64,000 bases of DNA from Stenotrophomonas sp046736075 (GTDB lineage: Bacteria; Pseudomonadota; Gammaproteobacteria; Xanthomonadales; Xanthomonadaceae): positions 2,790,001-2,854,000 of the forward strand of contig NZ_CP177163.1 of the NCBI RefSeq assembly GCF_046736075.1, given 5' to 3'. Positions within the stretch are counted from its first letter, which is position 1. Every line of letters begins with the position of its first letter. Below the pieces are notes generated by a model, which was not told the origin of the DNA, did not search any database, and was given only the letters and a program-made list of their open reading frames with translations. This document shows positions 34,142 to 42,930 of this stretch, one piece after another. The position numbers and the translations under genes are program-made.

Positions 34142-34549
34142 ATGACCGATTCGCCGCAGATGATCTTCGTCAACCTGCCGGTGCGCGACCTGGAGGCCTC
34201 CAAGGCCTTCTTCGCCGCGCTGGGCTACACCTTCAACCCGACCTTCACCGACACCAACGCCGCCTGCATGATCGTCAGCGACAGCATCTTCGTGATGCTG
34301 CTGGTGGAGGCGTTCTTCACCCAGTTCACCACCACGCCGATCAGCGATGCCCGCCGCCAGACCGAGGTGATCATCGCGCTGTCCGCGCCCAGCCGCGCGG
34401 CAGTGGATGCCGCCCTGGAAAAAGCGCTCAAGGCGGGCGCGAGCGAACCGCAGCCGGCACGCGACTACGGGTTCATGTACCAGCGCGGCTTCCAGGACCT
34501 GGACGGCCACCTGTGGGAGTTCGCGCATATGGACGGTGAGCCGGGATGA
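34142..34549 (+). CDS. VOC-family protein, glyoxalase/bleomycin-resistance type
   Basis: 135 aa. MIFVNLPVRDLEASKAFFAALGY is the classic first VOC module, and YQRGFQDLDGHLWEFAHMD the second with the terminal Glu ligand. It starts 22 bp after the previous gene. Such proteins commonly travel with DGPF and ECF42 genes. Substrate unknown. Confidence 0.85.
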   Translation: MTDSPQMIFVNLPVRDLEASKAFFAALGYTFNPTFTDTNAACMIVSDSIFVMLLVEAFFTQFTTTPISDARRQTEVIIALSAPSRAAVDAALEKALKAGASEPQPARDYGFMYQRGFQDLDGHLWEFAHMDGEPG

Positions 34550-34598
34550 CGCCCCCGGCGGCTTGTGCGGCACGCGCGGCGATGCTCTGATCCGCAGC

Positions 34599-35852
34599 AT
34601 GGATACCGCCCTGGCGCACCGACTGGACACCCTCTGGCGCATGGAAGCGCCGGCCCTGATCGCGCGCCTGACCCGGATGCTGGGCGGCGATGTCGGGCGT
34701 GCCGAAGAACTGGCCCAGGACACCTGGCTGGCCGCGCTGGAGCGCTGGCCGGGGCAGGGCGTTCCGGACAATCCCGGAGCGTGGCTGATGACCACCGCAC
34801 GCAACCGCGCCATCGATGTACTGCGCCAGCACCAGCGGGTGGCCGGCCAGCATGCGCAGTGGGGCAGCGAGCTGGAACCGCAGCCGAAGCCGGCGCCGGA
34901 TGACACGGCGGCACTGGAAGACGACATCGGCGATGACCTGCTGCGGCTGATGTTCGTGGCCTGCCATCCGGTGCTGGCCGCCGATGCACGGGTGGCGTTG
35001 ACCCTGCGCCTGCTTGGCGGCCTGACCACCGATGAAATCGCCCGCGCCTTCCTCACGCCCGAACCGACCATCGCCCAGCGCATCGTGCGTGCCAAACGCA
35101 CCCTGGCGCAGAAGCAGGTGCCGTTCGAAGTGCCGCGCCAGGCCGCGCTGCCCGAACGGCTGGCTTCGGTGCTGGAGGTGGTCTACCTGATCTTCAACGA
35201 AGGCTACGCGGCCAGCGCCGGCGACGACTGGATGCGGCCGGCGCTGTGCGAGGAAGCGCTGCGCATGGGCCGGGTGCTGGTGCATCGCCTGCCGGCCTGG
35301 CCGCAGGTACACGGGCTGCTGGCATTGATGGAGCTGCAGGCCTCGCGTACCGCCGCACGCACCACGGCCGACGGCCGCCCGATCCTGCTGCCCGACCAGG
35401 ACCGGGCGCGCTGGGACTGGCTGCAGATCGCGCGTGGCCAGGCGGCGTTGCGGCAGGCGCAGGCGCTGGGCGGCAGCACCGACGCGTATGTGCTGCAGGC
35501 GGCCATCGCCGACTGCCACGCCGGCGCGCGGCGCGCGGAGGATACCGACTGGCCGCGCCTGGCCGCGCTCTACGCCACGCTGGCCCATCACCATCCCTCG
35601 CCGGTGGTGGAACTCAACCGCGTGGTCGCGGTGGCGCGCGCGCACGGTGCCGATGCGGCCTGGGCGCTGCTGCAGCCGCTGCAGGACGACCCGCGCCTGC
35701 GTGGCTACGTGCCGCTGGCGGCAGTGCGCGGCGATGTACTGCAGCAGCTGGGCCGGCATGCCGAAGCGCGCGCGGCCTTCCAGGCCGCCGCCGCCCTGAC
35801 CGCCAACGCACGCGAGAAAGACCTGCTGCTGGCACGCGCCGCCGCCCTGTAG
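34599..35852 (+). CDS. ECF42-group RNA polymerase sigma factor with C-terminal TPR-like extension
   Basis: 417 aa, far longer than a plain ECF factor. Residues 1-170 hold region 2 (AEELAQDTWLAALERWP, NPGAWLMTTARNRAIDVLR) and region 4 (LTTDEIARAFLTPEPTIAQRIVRAKR). The rest is the ECF42/SigJ-like extension (LEVVYLIFNEGYAAS, RALYATLAHHHPSPVVELNRVVA, GRHAEARAAFQAA). That extension, not an anti-sigma factor, is known to be needed for activity in this group. No anti-sigma gene is adjacent. The start is uncertain, with no strong ribosome site. Confidence 0.85.
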   Translation: MDTALAHRLDTLWRMEAPALIARLTRMLGGDVGRAEELAQDTWLAALERWPGQGVPDNPGAWLMTTARNRAIDVLRQHQRVAGQHAQWGSELEPQPKPAPDDTAALEDDIGDDLLRLMFVACHPVLAADARVALTLRLLGGLTTDEIARAFLTPEPTIAQRIVRAKRTLAQKQVPFEVPRQAALPERLASVLEVVYLIFNEGYAASAGDDWMRPALCEEALRMGRVLVHRLPAWPQVHGLLALMELQASRTAARTTADGRPILLPDQDRARWDWLQIARGQAALRQAQALGGSTDAYVLQAAIADCHAGARRAEDTDWPRLAALYATLAHHHPSPVVELNRVVAVARAHGADAAWALLQPLQDDPRLRGYVPLAAVRGDVLQQLGRHAEARAAFQAAAALTANAREKDLLLARAAAL

Positions 35853-35921
35853 ACCGGCACTGCCGCAAACCGCGCCGGCTGTCCTACACTCGGGCGATTG
35901 TCGTCCCGTATGAGGTGCAGC

Positions 35922-37571
35922 GTGAAGCGAGTGGTAATCAGCCTGTTGGCGTTGTCGGTGTCGTCGGCCTTGATGGCCGCCACCCCCAAATTCGATGGCG
36001 CGCGGATCTCCGCCGACGTCAAGGAACTGGCATCGGACGCCTACGAGGGCCGCTCGCCGGCCACTGCCGGGGAAGAAAAAACCATTGCGTTCCTGAGCAG
36101 GCAGTTCGCGGCCGCCGGCCTGCAGCCGGGCGGCGATCTCAAGGACGGCAAGCGCCTGTGGACCCAGGCCGTGCCGCTGCTCAAGGGCGACATCGTGGGT
36201 ACCCCGAGCCTGTCGCTGAGCAGCAAGGGCACGCCGCAGGCCCTGAGCCAGGGCAAGGAAATCGCCGTGCGCGCGGCCATGAACGGCGCCAGCGAGGTGG
36301 ATATCCGCAATGCGCCGCTGGTCTTCCTTGGCTACGGCGTCAAGGCCGGCGAGCGCAACTGGGACGACTTCAAGGGCGTGGACCTGAAGGGCAAGATCGC
36401 CGTGGTGCTGATCAACGACCCGGACTTCGAAAGCGGCCAGGGCGATTTCGACGGCAAGGGCATGACCTACTACGGTCGCTGGACCTACAAGTACGAGGAA
36501 GGCGCGCGCCAGGGCGCACTCGGCGTGCTGATCGTGCACGAGACCGCACCGGCGTCGTATGGCTGGGCCACCGTGGCCGGCTCCAACACCAACACCATGT
36601 TCGACGTGGTGCGTGACAAGCCGGCCGAGGCGCATCCGCTGCTGGAAGGCTGGATCCAGCGCGATCTGGCGGTGGACCTGTTCAAGCGTGCCGGCCTGGA
36701 TTTCGAGGCGCTCAAGAAGCAGGCGCAGACCCGCGACTTCAAGCCGGTTGAACTGAAGGGCGAAACCTTCTCGGCCAAGTACGCCGTCAAGACCGAGGTG
36801 ATCACCTCGCACAACGTGGCCGCCCGCCTGGAAGGCAGCACGCATCCGGACGAGACCGTGGTGTACAGCGCGCACTGGGACCACATCGGCGTGGGCAAGC
36901 CCGATGCCAACGGCGACACCATCTTCAACGGCGCCCTGGACAACGCCAGTGGCACCGCCTCGCTCGTCGAGCTGGCGCGCGGCTTCGCCAAGGGCAAGCG
37001 CCCGGAGCGCTCGGTGCTGTTCCTGGCGGTCACCGCCGAGGAAAAGGGCCTGCTGGGCTCGGAGTACTACGCCAGCCACCCGCTGTACCCGCTGTCCAAG
37101 ACGGTGGCAGTGATCAACATGGACGGCATGGCACCGTTCAGTCCGTCGCGCGACTTCGGCATCTATGGTTCGGCCAAGCTGGAACTGCTGGACCAGCTCA
37201 AGGACGTGGCCAAGGGCTGGGACATCCGCTACACCCCCGATCCCAAGCCGGAAGCCGGCCTGTTCTTCCGCTCCGACCACTTCCCGTTCGCCAAGCGCGG
37301 CGTGCCGGCGGTGTCGTACTCGGCCGGTCAGGACTGGGTGGACGGTGGCGTGGCGGCCGGCAAGAAGGCCTCCGACGACTACACCGCCAAGCGCTACCAC
37401 CAGCAGGGCGACGAGTGGCAGCCGGACTGGACCTTCGCCGGCGCCGCGCGCGACCTGGAAGTGCTGTACACGCTGGGCAACCAGCTGGCCAACTCGCGCG
37501 CCTGGCCGAACTGGAGCGCCGATTCGCAGTTCCGCGCCCCGCGTGACGCCAGCGCCACCGAGCGAAAGTAA
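35922..37571 (+). CDS. Secreted M28-family zinc peptidase with PA domain
   Basis: 549 aa from a GTG with GAGG upstream. A signal peptide ends SALMA. A PA-type insert lies around residues 130-260 (VFLGYGVKAGERNWDDFKG). The zinc ligands of M28 are visible in order: HWDHIG, NGALDNASGTA, TAEEKGLLGS, INMDGMA and FRSDHFPF. It is an exported aminopeptidase or carboxypeptidase acting on peptides in the periplasm or medium. A strong hairpin follows. Confidence 0.9.
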   Translation: MKRVVISLLALSVSSALMAATPKFDGARISADVKELASDAYEGRSPATAGEEKTIAFLSRQFAAAGLQPGGDLKDGKRLWTQAVPLLKGDIVGTPSLSLSSKGTPQALSQGKEIAVRAAMNGASEVDIRNAPLVFLGYGVKAGERNWDDFKGVDLKGKIAVVLINDPDFESGQGDFDGKGMTYYGRWTYKYEEGARQGALGVLIVHETAPASYGWATVAGSNTNTMFDVVRDKPAEAHPLLEGWIQRDLAVDLFKRAGLDFEALKKQAQTRDFKPVELKGETFSAKYAVKTEVITSHNVAARLEGSTHPDETVVYSAHWDHIGVGKPDANGDTIFNGALDNASGTASLVELARGFAKGKRPERSVLFLAVTAEEKGLLGSEYYASHPLYPLSKTVAVINMDGMAPFSPSRDFGIYGSAKLELLDQLKDVAKGWDIRYTPDPKPEAGLFFRSDHFPFAKRGVPAVSYSAGQDWVDGGVAAGKKASDDYTAKRYHQQGDEWQPDWTFAGAARDLEVLYTLGNQLANSRAWPNWSADSQFRAPRDASATERK

Positions 37572-37577
37572 CCCCGC

Positions 37578-37606
37578 CTGCCCCGCCGGTTGTTCCGGCG
37601 GGGCAG
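37578..37606 (+). terminator. Hairpin after the M28 peptidase
   Basis: Perfect 12-bp arms CTGCCCCGCCGG / CCGGCGGGGCAG with loop TTGTT, six bases past the TAA. There is no T-run. Confidence 0.65.
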
Positions 37607-37778
37607 CCCCGGCAGCCCCGGCAGTGGCGTCCAGTGGCCGGCTGTCGCGGCCGCGATCCCGACCGCCATGCCCGTCGGATCGCGCTTCATCCCCCCGATT
37701 CCCGCCTTCGTCGCATGCGGCTTGTCCTTGCCGGCGGCAGGGCTATGCTCGCTTCAACCTCTTCCCGGAACCGCCACC

Positions 37779-39038
37779 GTGCTCGCCAGCCTCGCTCTGA
37801 TCGTCCGCATCCTGTTGGCCTGGGCCGCCGCGATCATCGTGGCCGGCTTCGTCTGGAGTGGCATTTTCAGCGGCATGCGCGACGGCCCGGGCTGGGTGTT
37901 CGGGCTGCTGGCGATGTTCGTGGTCGTGACCGCGATCGGCAGCTGCATCACCCATATCCGTCGGGTGTGGCTGGTGGCCGGGCACCTGGACGGCACCACC
38001 CTGTCCAGCCGCCAGCGCCGCCAGATCGAGCTGCCGATGGACGCCGGCCCGGCCTTCGCCCTGGTCGAAGCGGCGCTGGCCGAGCTGCCCCGCGTGGAAG
38101 ACATGGAGAGCGCCGCCGGCAGTCTGCAGGTGCGTGCCTACGTGCGCCGCGTGGACCCCTACAACGGCCGGCCGCCGTCGCGCTGGAACCTGCCCGCGCG
38201 CTTGGCGATCAAACGCAACAGCGTGCTTGCCACGGTCACGCCGGGGCAGGGCACCAGCAGCGTGACCCTGCTGTTCGAGCCCGACGCCGGCGTGTGGGCC
38301 GACCTGCTTGCGGTCGATGAGGGCAGCAACTACGAGAATGCCGAGGCGGTGGGGCGTGCGATCACCCGCCGCGTTGCCGAGCAGCGCCGTGACGAACAGG
38401 CCGCCGCCGCCCAGACCGCCACCGAGAAGGAACTGAGCGTGGCGCGGCTGAACCTGCTGCACGCGCAGGTGGAGCCGCACTTCCTGTACAACACGCTGGC
38501 CAACGCCCAGGTGCTCACCCGCACCGATCCGCCGCGCGCGGACCAGATGCTGGGTCACCTGATCCAGTACCTGCGCAGCTCGCTGCCCCGCGTGGACGAA
38601 TCGATGTCCACGCTGGGTGTGGAACTGGAGCGCACCCAGGCGTACCTGGAGATCCTGAAGATCCGCATGGGCGCGCGCCTGCTGCTGCAGGTGGACGTGC
38701 CGCCAGCGCTGCACGTGCTGCCGCTGCCCTCGATGGCGCTGCAGACGCTGGTGGAGAACGCCATCAAACACGGGTTGGAACCCAAGCCCGGCGGCGGTAC
38801 GGTGTGGATCATCGCGCGCGCCTTCGACGACCATGTCACCCTGACCGTGGCCGATGACGGGCTGGGCTTCGGCCACAGCACCAGCGGCACGGGCATCGGC
38901 CTGAAGAACCTGCGCGAGCGCCTGCGCCTGACCTGCGGCGAACACGCCGGTGTGGCGATCGTGGCCAACTTCCCCAGCGGCGTGGCGGCCACGATCACCC
39001 TGCCGTACGACGCACGCGAGGCCATCCATGCAGCTTGA
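37779..39038 (+). CDS. LytS/YehU-type sensor histidine kinase
   Basis: 419 aa from a GTG start. Two membrane segments are at the N-terminus, then an input region (residues 90-210) unlike GAF. The His_kinase core has the phospho-acceptor motif in QVEPHFLYNTLANAQ, N-box LVENAIKHGLEPK and G-box GTGIGLKNLRERL. Kinases of this type pair with LytTR regulators, and the partner begins 11 bp before this gene ends. It is probably the AlgZ-like arm of an envelope or virulence control system. Confidence 0.85.
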   Translation: MLASLALIVRILLAWAAAIIVAGFVWSGIFSGMRDGPGWVFGLLAMFVVVTAIGSCITHIRRVWLVAGHLDGTTLSSRQRRQIELPMDAGPAFALVEAALAELPRVEDMESAAGSLQVRAYVRRVDPYNGRPPSRWNLPARLAIKRNSVLATVTPGQGTSSVTLLFEPDAGVWADLLAVDEGSNYENAEAVGRAITRRVAEQRRDEQAAAAQTATEKELSVARLNLLHAQVEPHFLYNTLANAQVLTRTDPPRADQMLGHLIQYLRSSLPRVDESMSTLGVELERTQAYLEILKIRMGARLLLQVDVPPALHVLPLPSMALQTLVENAIKHGLEPKPGGGTVWIIARAFDDHVTLTVADDGLGFGHSTSGTGIGLKNLRERLRLTCGEHAGVAIVANFPSGVAATITLPYDAREAIHAA

Positions 39039-39801
39039 TGCGCTCATTGCCGAAGATGAAGATCTGCTGCGCCAGTCGCTGGTGGGCCAGTTGCAACGGT
39101 TGTGGCCGGAGCTGCGGCTGGTGGCCGAATGCGAAGACGGCGCCAGCGCGCTGGAGCGGCTGGCGGAGCTGAAACCGGATCTGGCGCTGCTGGACATCCG
39201 CATGCCCGGCATCAGTGGCATCGAGGTGGCGCGCGCGCTGCCCGAGATCAGCCCGCGCACCCAGGTGGTGTTCGTGACCGCCTACGACCAGTACGCCATC
39301 GACGCGTTCGAGCAGGGCGCGGTGGACTACCTGCTCAAGCCGGTCAGCGACGAGCGGCTGCTGGCCACGCGCGAGCGCATCCTCACGCGGATGCAGGCCG
39401 GGCGCCCGGACAATGCGATGCTCGAACAGCTGCTGCAGCGGCTGGGCCAGCAGCCGGCGGCGCGGTCCACGGCGCCGCCGCTGGCCTGGATCACCGCCAG
39501 CAACGGCCGCGATACGCACCTGATCATGCTGGAGGACGTGGTGTACTTCCGCGCCGACAGCAAGTACACCACGGTGGTCACCGCGCAGGGCGAAAGCCTG
39601 CTGCGCACGCCGCTGCGCGAACTGCTGGAAGTGCTGGACCCGCAGCGCTTCCGCCAGGTGCACCGCTCCACCATCGTCAACATGCAGGCGGTGGCGGCGG
39701 TGAGCCGCGACGATACCGGGCGCGGCCAGCTGCGGCTGAAGTGCCGGCCGGAGATCCTCAACGTCAGCCAACCGTTCATGAGCCTGTTCCGCGGCATGTA
39801 A
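39028..39801 (+). CDS. LytTR-family response regulator
   Basis: 257 aa. Receiver domain 1-120 with acidic EDED, phospho-Asp in LALLDIRMPGISG and Lys in YLLKPVSD. LytTR DNA-binding domain at about 150-250 (VVYFRADSKYTTVVTAQGE, RFRQVHRSTIVNM). It overlaps the kinase gene by 11 bp, so the two form one two-component unit. The targets are not evident. AlgR-like by architecture. Confidence 0.9.
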   Translation: MQLDALIAEDEDLLRQSLVGQLQRLWPELRLVAECEDGASALERLAELKPDLALLDIRMPGISGIEVARALPEISPRTQVVFVTAYDQYAIDAFEQGAVDYLLKPVSDERLLATRERILTRMQAGRPDNAMLEQLLQRLGQQPAARSTAPPLAWITASNGRDTHLIMLEDVVYFRADSKYTTVVTAQGESLLRTPLRELLEVLDPQRFRQVHRSTIVNMQAVAAVSRDDTGRGQLRLKCRPEILNVSQPFMSLFRGM

Positions 39802-39827
39802 GCCGCCCCAGCACGGAGTCGCCCCGT

Positions 39828-40172
39828 ATGCGTACGCCCGCTCTTGCCGCTGCCTGCCTGCTGTTCCTCGCGGCCTGCCAGCAGTCCAGCAACACCTCCG
39901 TCACCCGCGTCAGTGCCAACGGGGTGGATACGCTGTACAGCCGCACCACGGTGGTCGATGGCGTCGCGCGCTTCGAGTGCATCGCCAGCCGCAGCGGGCA
40001 ATGCCACTACCTGGTGCTGGACCCGCGCTGCACGCCGGACGCGGCCTGCGCGCAGCCGCCGCTGCAGCAGTTCGCGGTGGCGGTGGGGCAGACCCGGGCG
40101 ATGCCCGGCCTGCCGGCCGGCTTCAAGCAGTGCGCCAGCGATATCCACAAAGAACGATGCCACCGTGACTGA
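39828..40172 (+). CDS. Small lipoprotein
   Basis: 114 aa with a lipoprotein signal (MRTPALAAACLLFLAAC), then QQSSNTSVTRVSANGVDTLYSRT and five further Cys residues, two in close pairs (CTPDAAC, CASDIHKERC). It is 26 bp after the regulator gene and probably in its operon. Its last codons lie inside a strong terminator hairpin. Unrecognised family. Confidence 0.65.
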   Translation: MRTPALAAACLLFLAACQQSSNTSVTRVSANGVDTLYSRTTVVDGVARFECIASRSGQCHYLVLDPRCTPDAACAQPPLQQFAVAVGQTRAMPGLPAGFKQCASDIHKERCHRD

Positions 40173-40186
40173 TCACGGTGGCATCG
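40155..40186 (+). terminator. Terminator hairpin overlapping the lipoprotein stop codon
   Basis: Perfect 14-bp arms CGATGCCACCGTGA / TCACGGTGGCATCG around loop CTGA. The last five codons and the TGA are part of the stem. It lies between convergent genes and can stop transcription from both sides; the T-run is absent. Confidence 0.7.
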
Positions 40187-40211
40187 TGGCTCCCCCCACT
40201 TGGCGTGCCGG

Positions 40212-40826
40212 TCAGAAGGCCGGCTGCAGGTGCAGGTTGTTGCCGGGTTCCTGCTCACCGACATGATTGAGGCGGCCAACCAGTTCGGAATGCTGATGCA
40301 TCCGGCCGATCTCGCGCATGATGCGGATGTCTTCATGGCGCAGCTCGCGCCGCGCACTGACGACCTGCTTGTAGTTGAGCACTTCCGGATAGTGCTGGGC
40401 CATCTCCAGCGCATCGGCCACGCACTCGACGCTGTCGGCGTCGGAGGTGATCCGCTCGCGGCTGTTGAACGCCTTCATCCAGCGCTCGAAGCCGGCCTTG
40501 TGGTCGAACATGTTGGCCATGAACCAGATCACGAACAGGATCGAGATCCAGGAGCCGAACACGATCACCACGCGGGTGAAGGTGATATGGAAGTCGTCCT
40601 TCCACAGGTAGTTGCTGATGAGGCCGAGGATCAGCAGCGAGGCCGCCTGCCAACCGACGATCGAGGCCATCAGCCACTGGCCCTTGGCCTTGGCGAGCAC
40701 GGCCACTTCCTCGCGGATCTGCTGCTCGCTCTTGTTACGCCAATGCGCGACCTGTTTTTCGAACGGGCTGTTGTACAGCTCGTTGTCCTGCAACAGCAAA
40801 CCCAAACCCTTGAACAAAGCGATCAT
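40212..40826 (-). CDS. Two-segment membrane protein of unknown function
   Basis: 204 aa, AAGGAG seven bases before the ATG. After a soluble N-terminus (LLQDNELYNSPFEKQVAHW) come two adjacent membrane segments (WLMASIVGWQAASLLILGLI, VVIVFGSWISILFVIWFMANMF) and a charged helical C-terminus rich in RE/HED. No family is recognised. It may be an inner-membrane scaffold. Confidence 0.65.
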   Translation of the reverse strand: MIALFKGLGLLLQDNELYNSPFEKQVAHWRNKSEQQIREEVAVLAKAKGQWLMASIVGWQAASLLILGLISNYLWKDDFHITFTRVVIVFGSWISILFVIWFMANMFDHKAGFERWMKAFNSRERITSDADSVECVADALEMAQHYPEVLNYKQVVSARRELRHEDIRIMREIGRMHQHSELVGRLNHVGEQEPGNNLHLQPAF

Positions 40827-41136
40827 GACGTGCTCCTTCTGGAACGTGCGGCAGCGCATTTGGACGAACTTGAGGCGGATTCAGTTCTAGCACTTCCAGC
40901 GGCCGGCGCAATGGGGAGAACGCGAAGGAGCGTGCGTCGATTTTCTGAATGCGGGAGGGTTGGTGCGGCGCACCATCGCGCGCGCGGCCTGCGACAAGAT
41001 GTCGCAGGTTGATTCATGTTGCGGGCGCACATGAAACACACGATGACCGTCGTGGCTCGCCGCGTCGGCCGGGATCGGCCAGAATCGAGGCCGACCGCGC
41101 AGCCAGCGGTCGTTTCTTCCGCCGATCGGACCTGCG
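40827..41136. other. Divergent spacer with two palindromes
   Basis: No gene in these 310 bp. Two compact palindromes stand out: GGTGCG-g-CGCACC at 40962-40974 and CCTGCGACA-aga-TGTCGCAGG at 40988-41008. They lie between the leftward membrane-protein gene and the rightward MpaB-like gene, where operators would be expected. Confidence 0.5.
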
Positions 41137-42051
41137 ATGCCGCCGCTGCTCACCCGTCTTTCCCGCCCCATCACCGCGCCGATCCGGCGCTGGGTACTCG
41201 ACACATTCCCGCGCGGGCAGAGCAACATCGATTACGACCACCCCCAGGGTGATCCGGGCTGGTTTGGCCCGGACAGCGCCACGTGGCGGGTGCATGCGGA
41301 GCTGCCGGGAATGCTTGCCGGCGGCCTGTGCGCGCTGATGCTGCAGACCCTGCACCCATTGGCGCTGGCGGGGGTGTACGACCACTCCAACTTCCGCGGC
41401 GATCTGGTCGGCCGGCTGCGCCGCACCACCGCCTTCGTGGCCGGCACCAGCTACGCGCCCGCCGGCGAGGTGGAGACGATGGTTGCCCGGGTCAGGCGCA
41501 TTCATGCGCAGGTGCGGGGGCAGACGCCGGACGGGCAGGCGTACTCGGCCGATGCGCCGGATCTGCTGACCTGGGTCCACGTCACCGAGGCCTACGGGTT
41601 CCTGCAGGGCTGCCGCCGCTATTGCCGCGATGTGCCGACGGCGGTTGCAGACCGCTACTACGACGAGTACCGCCGCGTGGCCGAAGCCTTGGGCGCGATC
41701 GATGTGCCGGCCTCGGAAGCGGAGGTGGCGGCGTACTTCGCACGGGAGCTGCCCCGGTTGCGCTTCGATGCGCGCTCGCGCGAGGTGCTGGCGGTGCTCT
41801 CGGGCATCCGCCTGCCGGTGCCGATGGCGGGGCTGTCGCGTGACCTGTTTCTCGGCGCCGGGACCGCGTTGCTGCCGCCGTGGGCGATGACCCTGCTGGA
41901 ACGCACTGCGGTGCAACGTGTGCAGGCGCAGACGTCGGCCCGCCTGCTGCGCGGCATGGCGCCGCTGTTCCGCCGCGCGCTGCCGGATGGCGTGGCCACC
42001 CGCGCCTGCACGCGTGTCGGTGTTCCGGCCAGCGTCCTTGCCGCGTGGTGA
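41137..42051 (+). CDS. MpaB-like oxygenase (DUF2236)
   Basis: 304 aa, soluble, no signal peptide. DUF2236 features: PGWFGPDSATWRVHAELPGML, LQTLHPLALAGVYDHSNF with a conserved His, RIHAQVRG, and DLLTWVHVTEAYGFL with a conserved His. This family includes the fungal MpaB and the latex-clearing-type oxygenases, which bind heme. The substrate here is unknown. The GTG of the next frame overlaps the stop. Confidence 0.8.
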   Translation: MPPLLTRLSRPITAPIRRWVLDTFPRGQSNIDYDHPQGDPGWFGPDSATWRVHAELPGMLAGGLCALMLQTLHPLALAGVYDHSNFRGDLVGRLRRTTAFVAGTSYAPAGEVETMVARVRRIHAQVRGQTPDGQAYSADAPDLLTWVHVTEAYGFLQGCRRYCRDVPTAVADRYYDEYRRVAEALGAIDVPASEAEVAAYFARELPRLRFDARSREVLAVLSGIRLPVPMAGLSRDLFLGAGTALLPPWAMTLLERTAVQRVQAQTSARLLRGMAPLFRRALPDGVATRACTRVGVPASVLAAW

Positions 42052-42329
42052 AGGGGTGGGCCGCCTGGAAAAAGGGTGAGCGGATTCCAGTGTGGGATGC
42101 GGGTCAGCAGACGTTTATCCAACAAACATATCAGCTGACCGGGTCCACTGTCGCAGCGGATAAGCAAGGTAACTTATCCATCTCGGCCACCAATCCAAAG
42201 GTGGGTGCGCCAGGAGCAGCGATCCCAAAGTGTTCATCGACTTCAAATGTTGGCGTGCACTGCCAGGACGCCAGTGGTGCCACGGTCAAGTCTTACAACT
42301 TCCTGCTGGATCAGAATGGGACGCCTTGA
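42048..42329 (+). CDS. Orphan C-terminal fragment, possibly of a large surface or toxin protein
   Basis: 93 residues if started at the GTG overlapping the MpaB stop; the true N-terminus may be missing. The sequence (WDAGQQTFIQQTYQLTGSTV, NPKVGAPGAA, VGVHCQDASGATVKSYNFL) is Ser/Thr/Gly-rich and reads like the tail of an exported repeat or toxin protein. GC content is visibly lower than in the flanking core genes. It is coupled to the following gene by TGATG. This looks like a displaced toxin-type 3' end kept with its neighbour; no family is recognised. Confidence 0.4.
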   Translation: MKGWAAWKKGERIPVWDAGQQTFIQQTYQLTGSTVAADKQGNLSISATNPKVGAPGAAIPKCSSTSNVGVHCQDASGATVKSYNFLLDQNGTP

Positions 42330-42682
42330 TGAGAGACCGACTCTGCATTGTTGCGCTAACGCTCGCGGCGGGGATTTCGTGTGCATCCACCAGAGCTGAC
42401 CAACAGAGTGAAACACTGCAGGATGCAGCCATCATTGAACGATCCGCTATCCTGCCCTATACCGGATACATTCGTACCTGGATCCAGTTCAGAGTGAAAG
42501 CGAAAGGGAAGGAACTGGTGGTGGTGCTACCGCACTTCGACGACGGCAAGCGGATTCCGGACGTCGGCGAAAGGTGCCAGATCCACTACCACGCTGAAGT
42601 GATTGAGGGGTATGTGGGCGACAAGAACGTTCGAGAGGCGACGACCAATGTTGTCGATCAGATGGCATGTGAGAGGGGCTAA
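42329..42682 (+). CDS. Secreted small protein coupled to the orphan fragment (candidate immunity)
   Basis: 117 aa with an N-terminal signal sequence (MRDRLCIVALTLAAGISCAS), cleaved by signal peptidase I or, less likely, lipidated. The mature part includes GYIRTWIQFRVKAKGKELVV and a C-terminal Cys. ATG overlaps the preceding TGA by one base. It also has lower GC. Gene order and coupling resemble toxin-immunity pairs, so a periplasmic immunity role is plausible but unproven. Confidence 0.5.
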   Translation: MRDRLCIVALTLAAGISCASTRADQQSETLQDAAIIERSAILPYTGYIRTWIQFRVKAKGKELVVVLPHFDDGKRIPDVGERCQIHYHAEVIEGYVGDKNVREATTNVVDQMACERG

Positions 42683-42880
42683 GCGTTTGAGGTCGAACCT
42701 GCGCCAGTAGCGCTCCCCACCTGTAACGGCCGGTGCGCGAAGCGGGTGCTGCCCGACGCGTTCTACACCGCCCCTTGCGGCAACGATGCAACACCCAGAC
42801 CGTGGAAGTACATGGGCGCGCGTTTGCCCAGCCGAGCACCGGGACAGACCTGGGTTTGCCCACACAGGATTTTTGATCCC

Positions 42881-42910
42881 AAAAAAACGGGCGCCGAAGC
42901 GCCCGTTTTC
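42881..42910 (-). terminator. Terminator of the M13 peptidase gene
   Basis: Arms AAAACGGGCGC / GCGCCCGTTTT with loop CGAA. Read leftward, seven T residues follow the stem, a canonical intrinsic terminator 20 bp past the stop at 42931. Confidence 0.85.
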
Positions 42911-42930
42911 CGGTCATCGCGCCGCGATGA

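Noticed and set aside
34473..37400. 975-codon antisense open frame
   Set aside because: It is the reverse of the sigma and M28 peptidase genes, whose domains are certain. High GC leaves long empty antisense frames.
42527..42865. Leftward frame after the low-GC insert
   Set aside because: No ribosome site, no domain, and it overlaps the coupled secreted protein gene.
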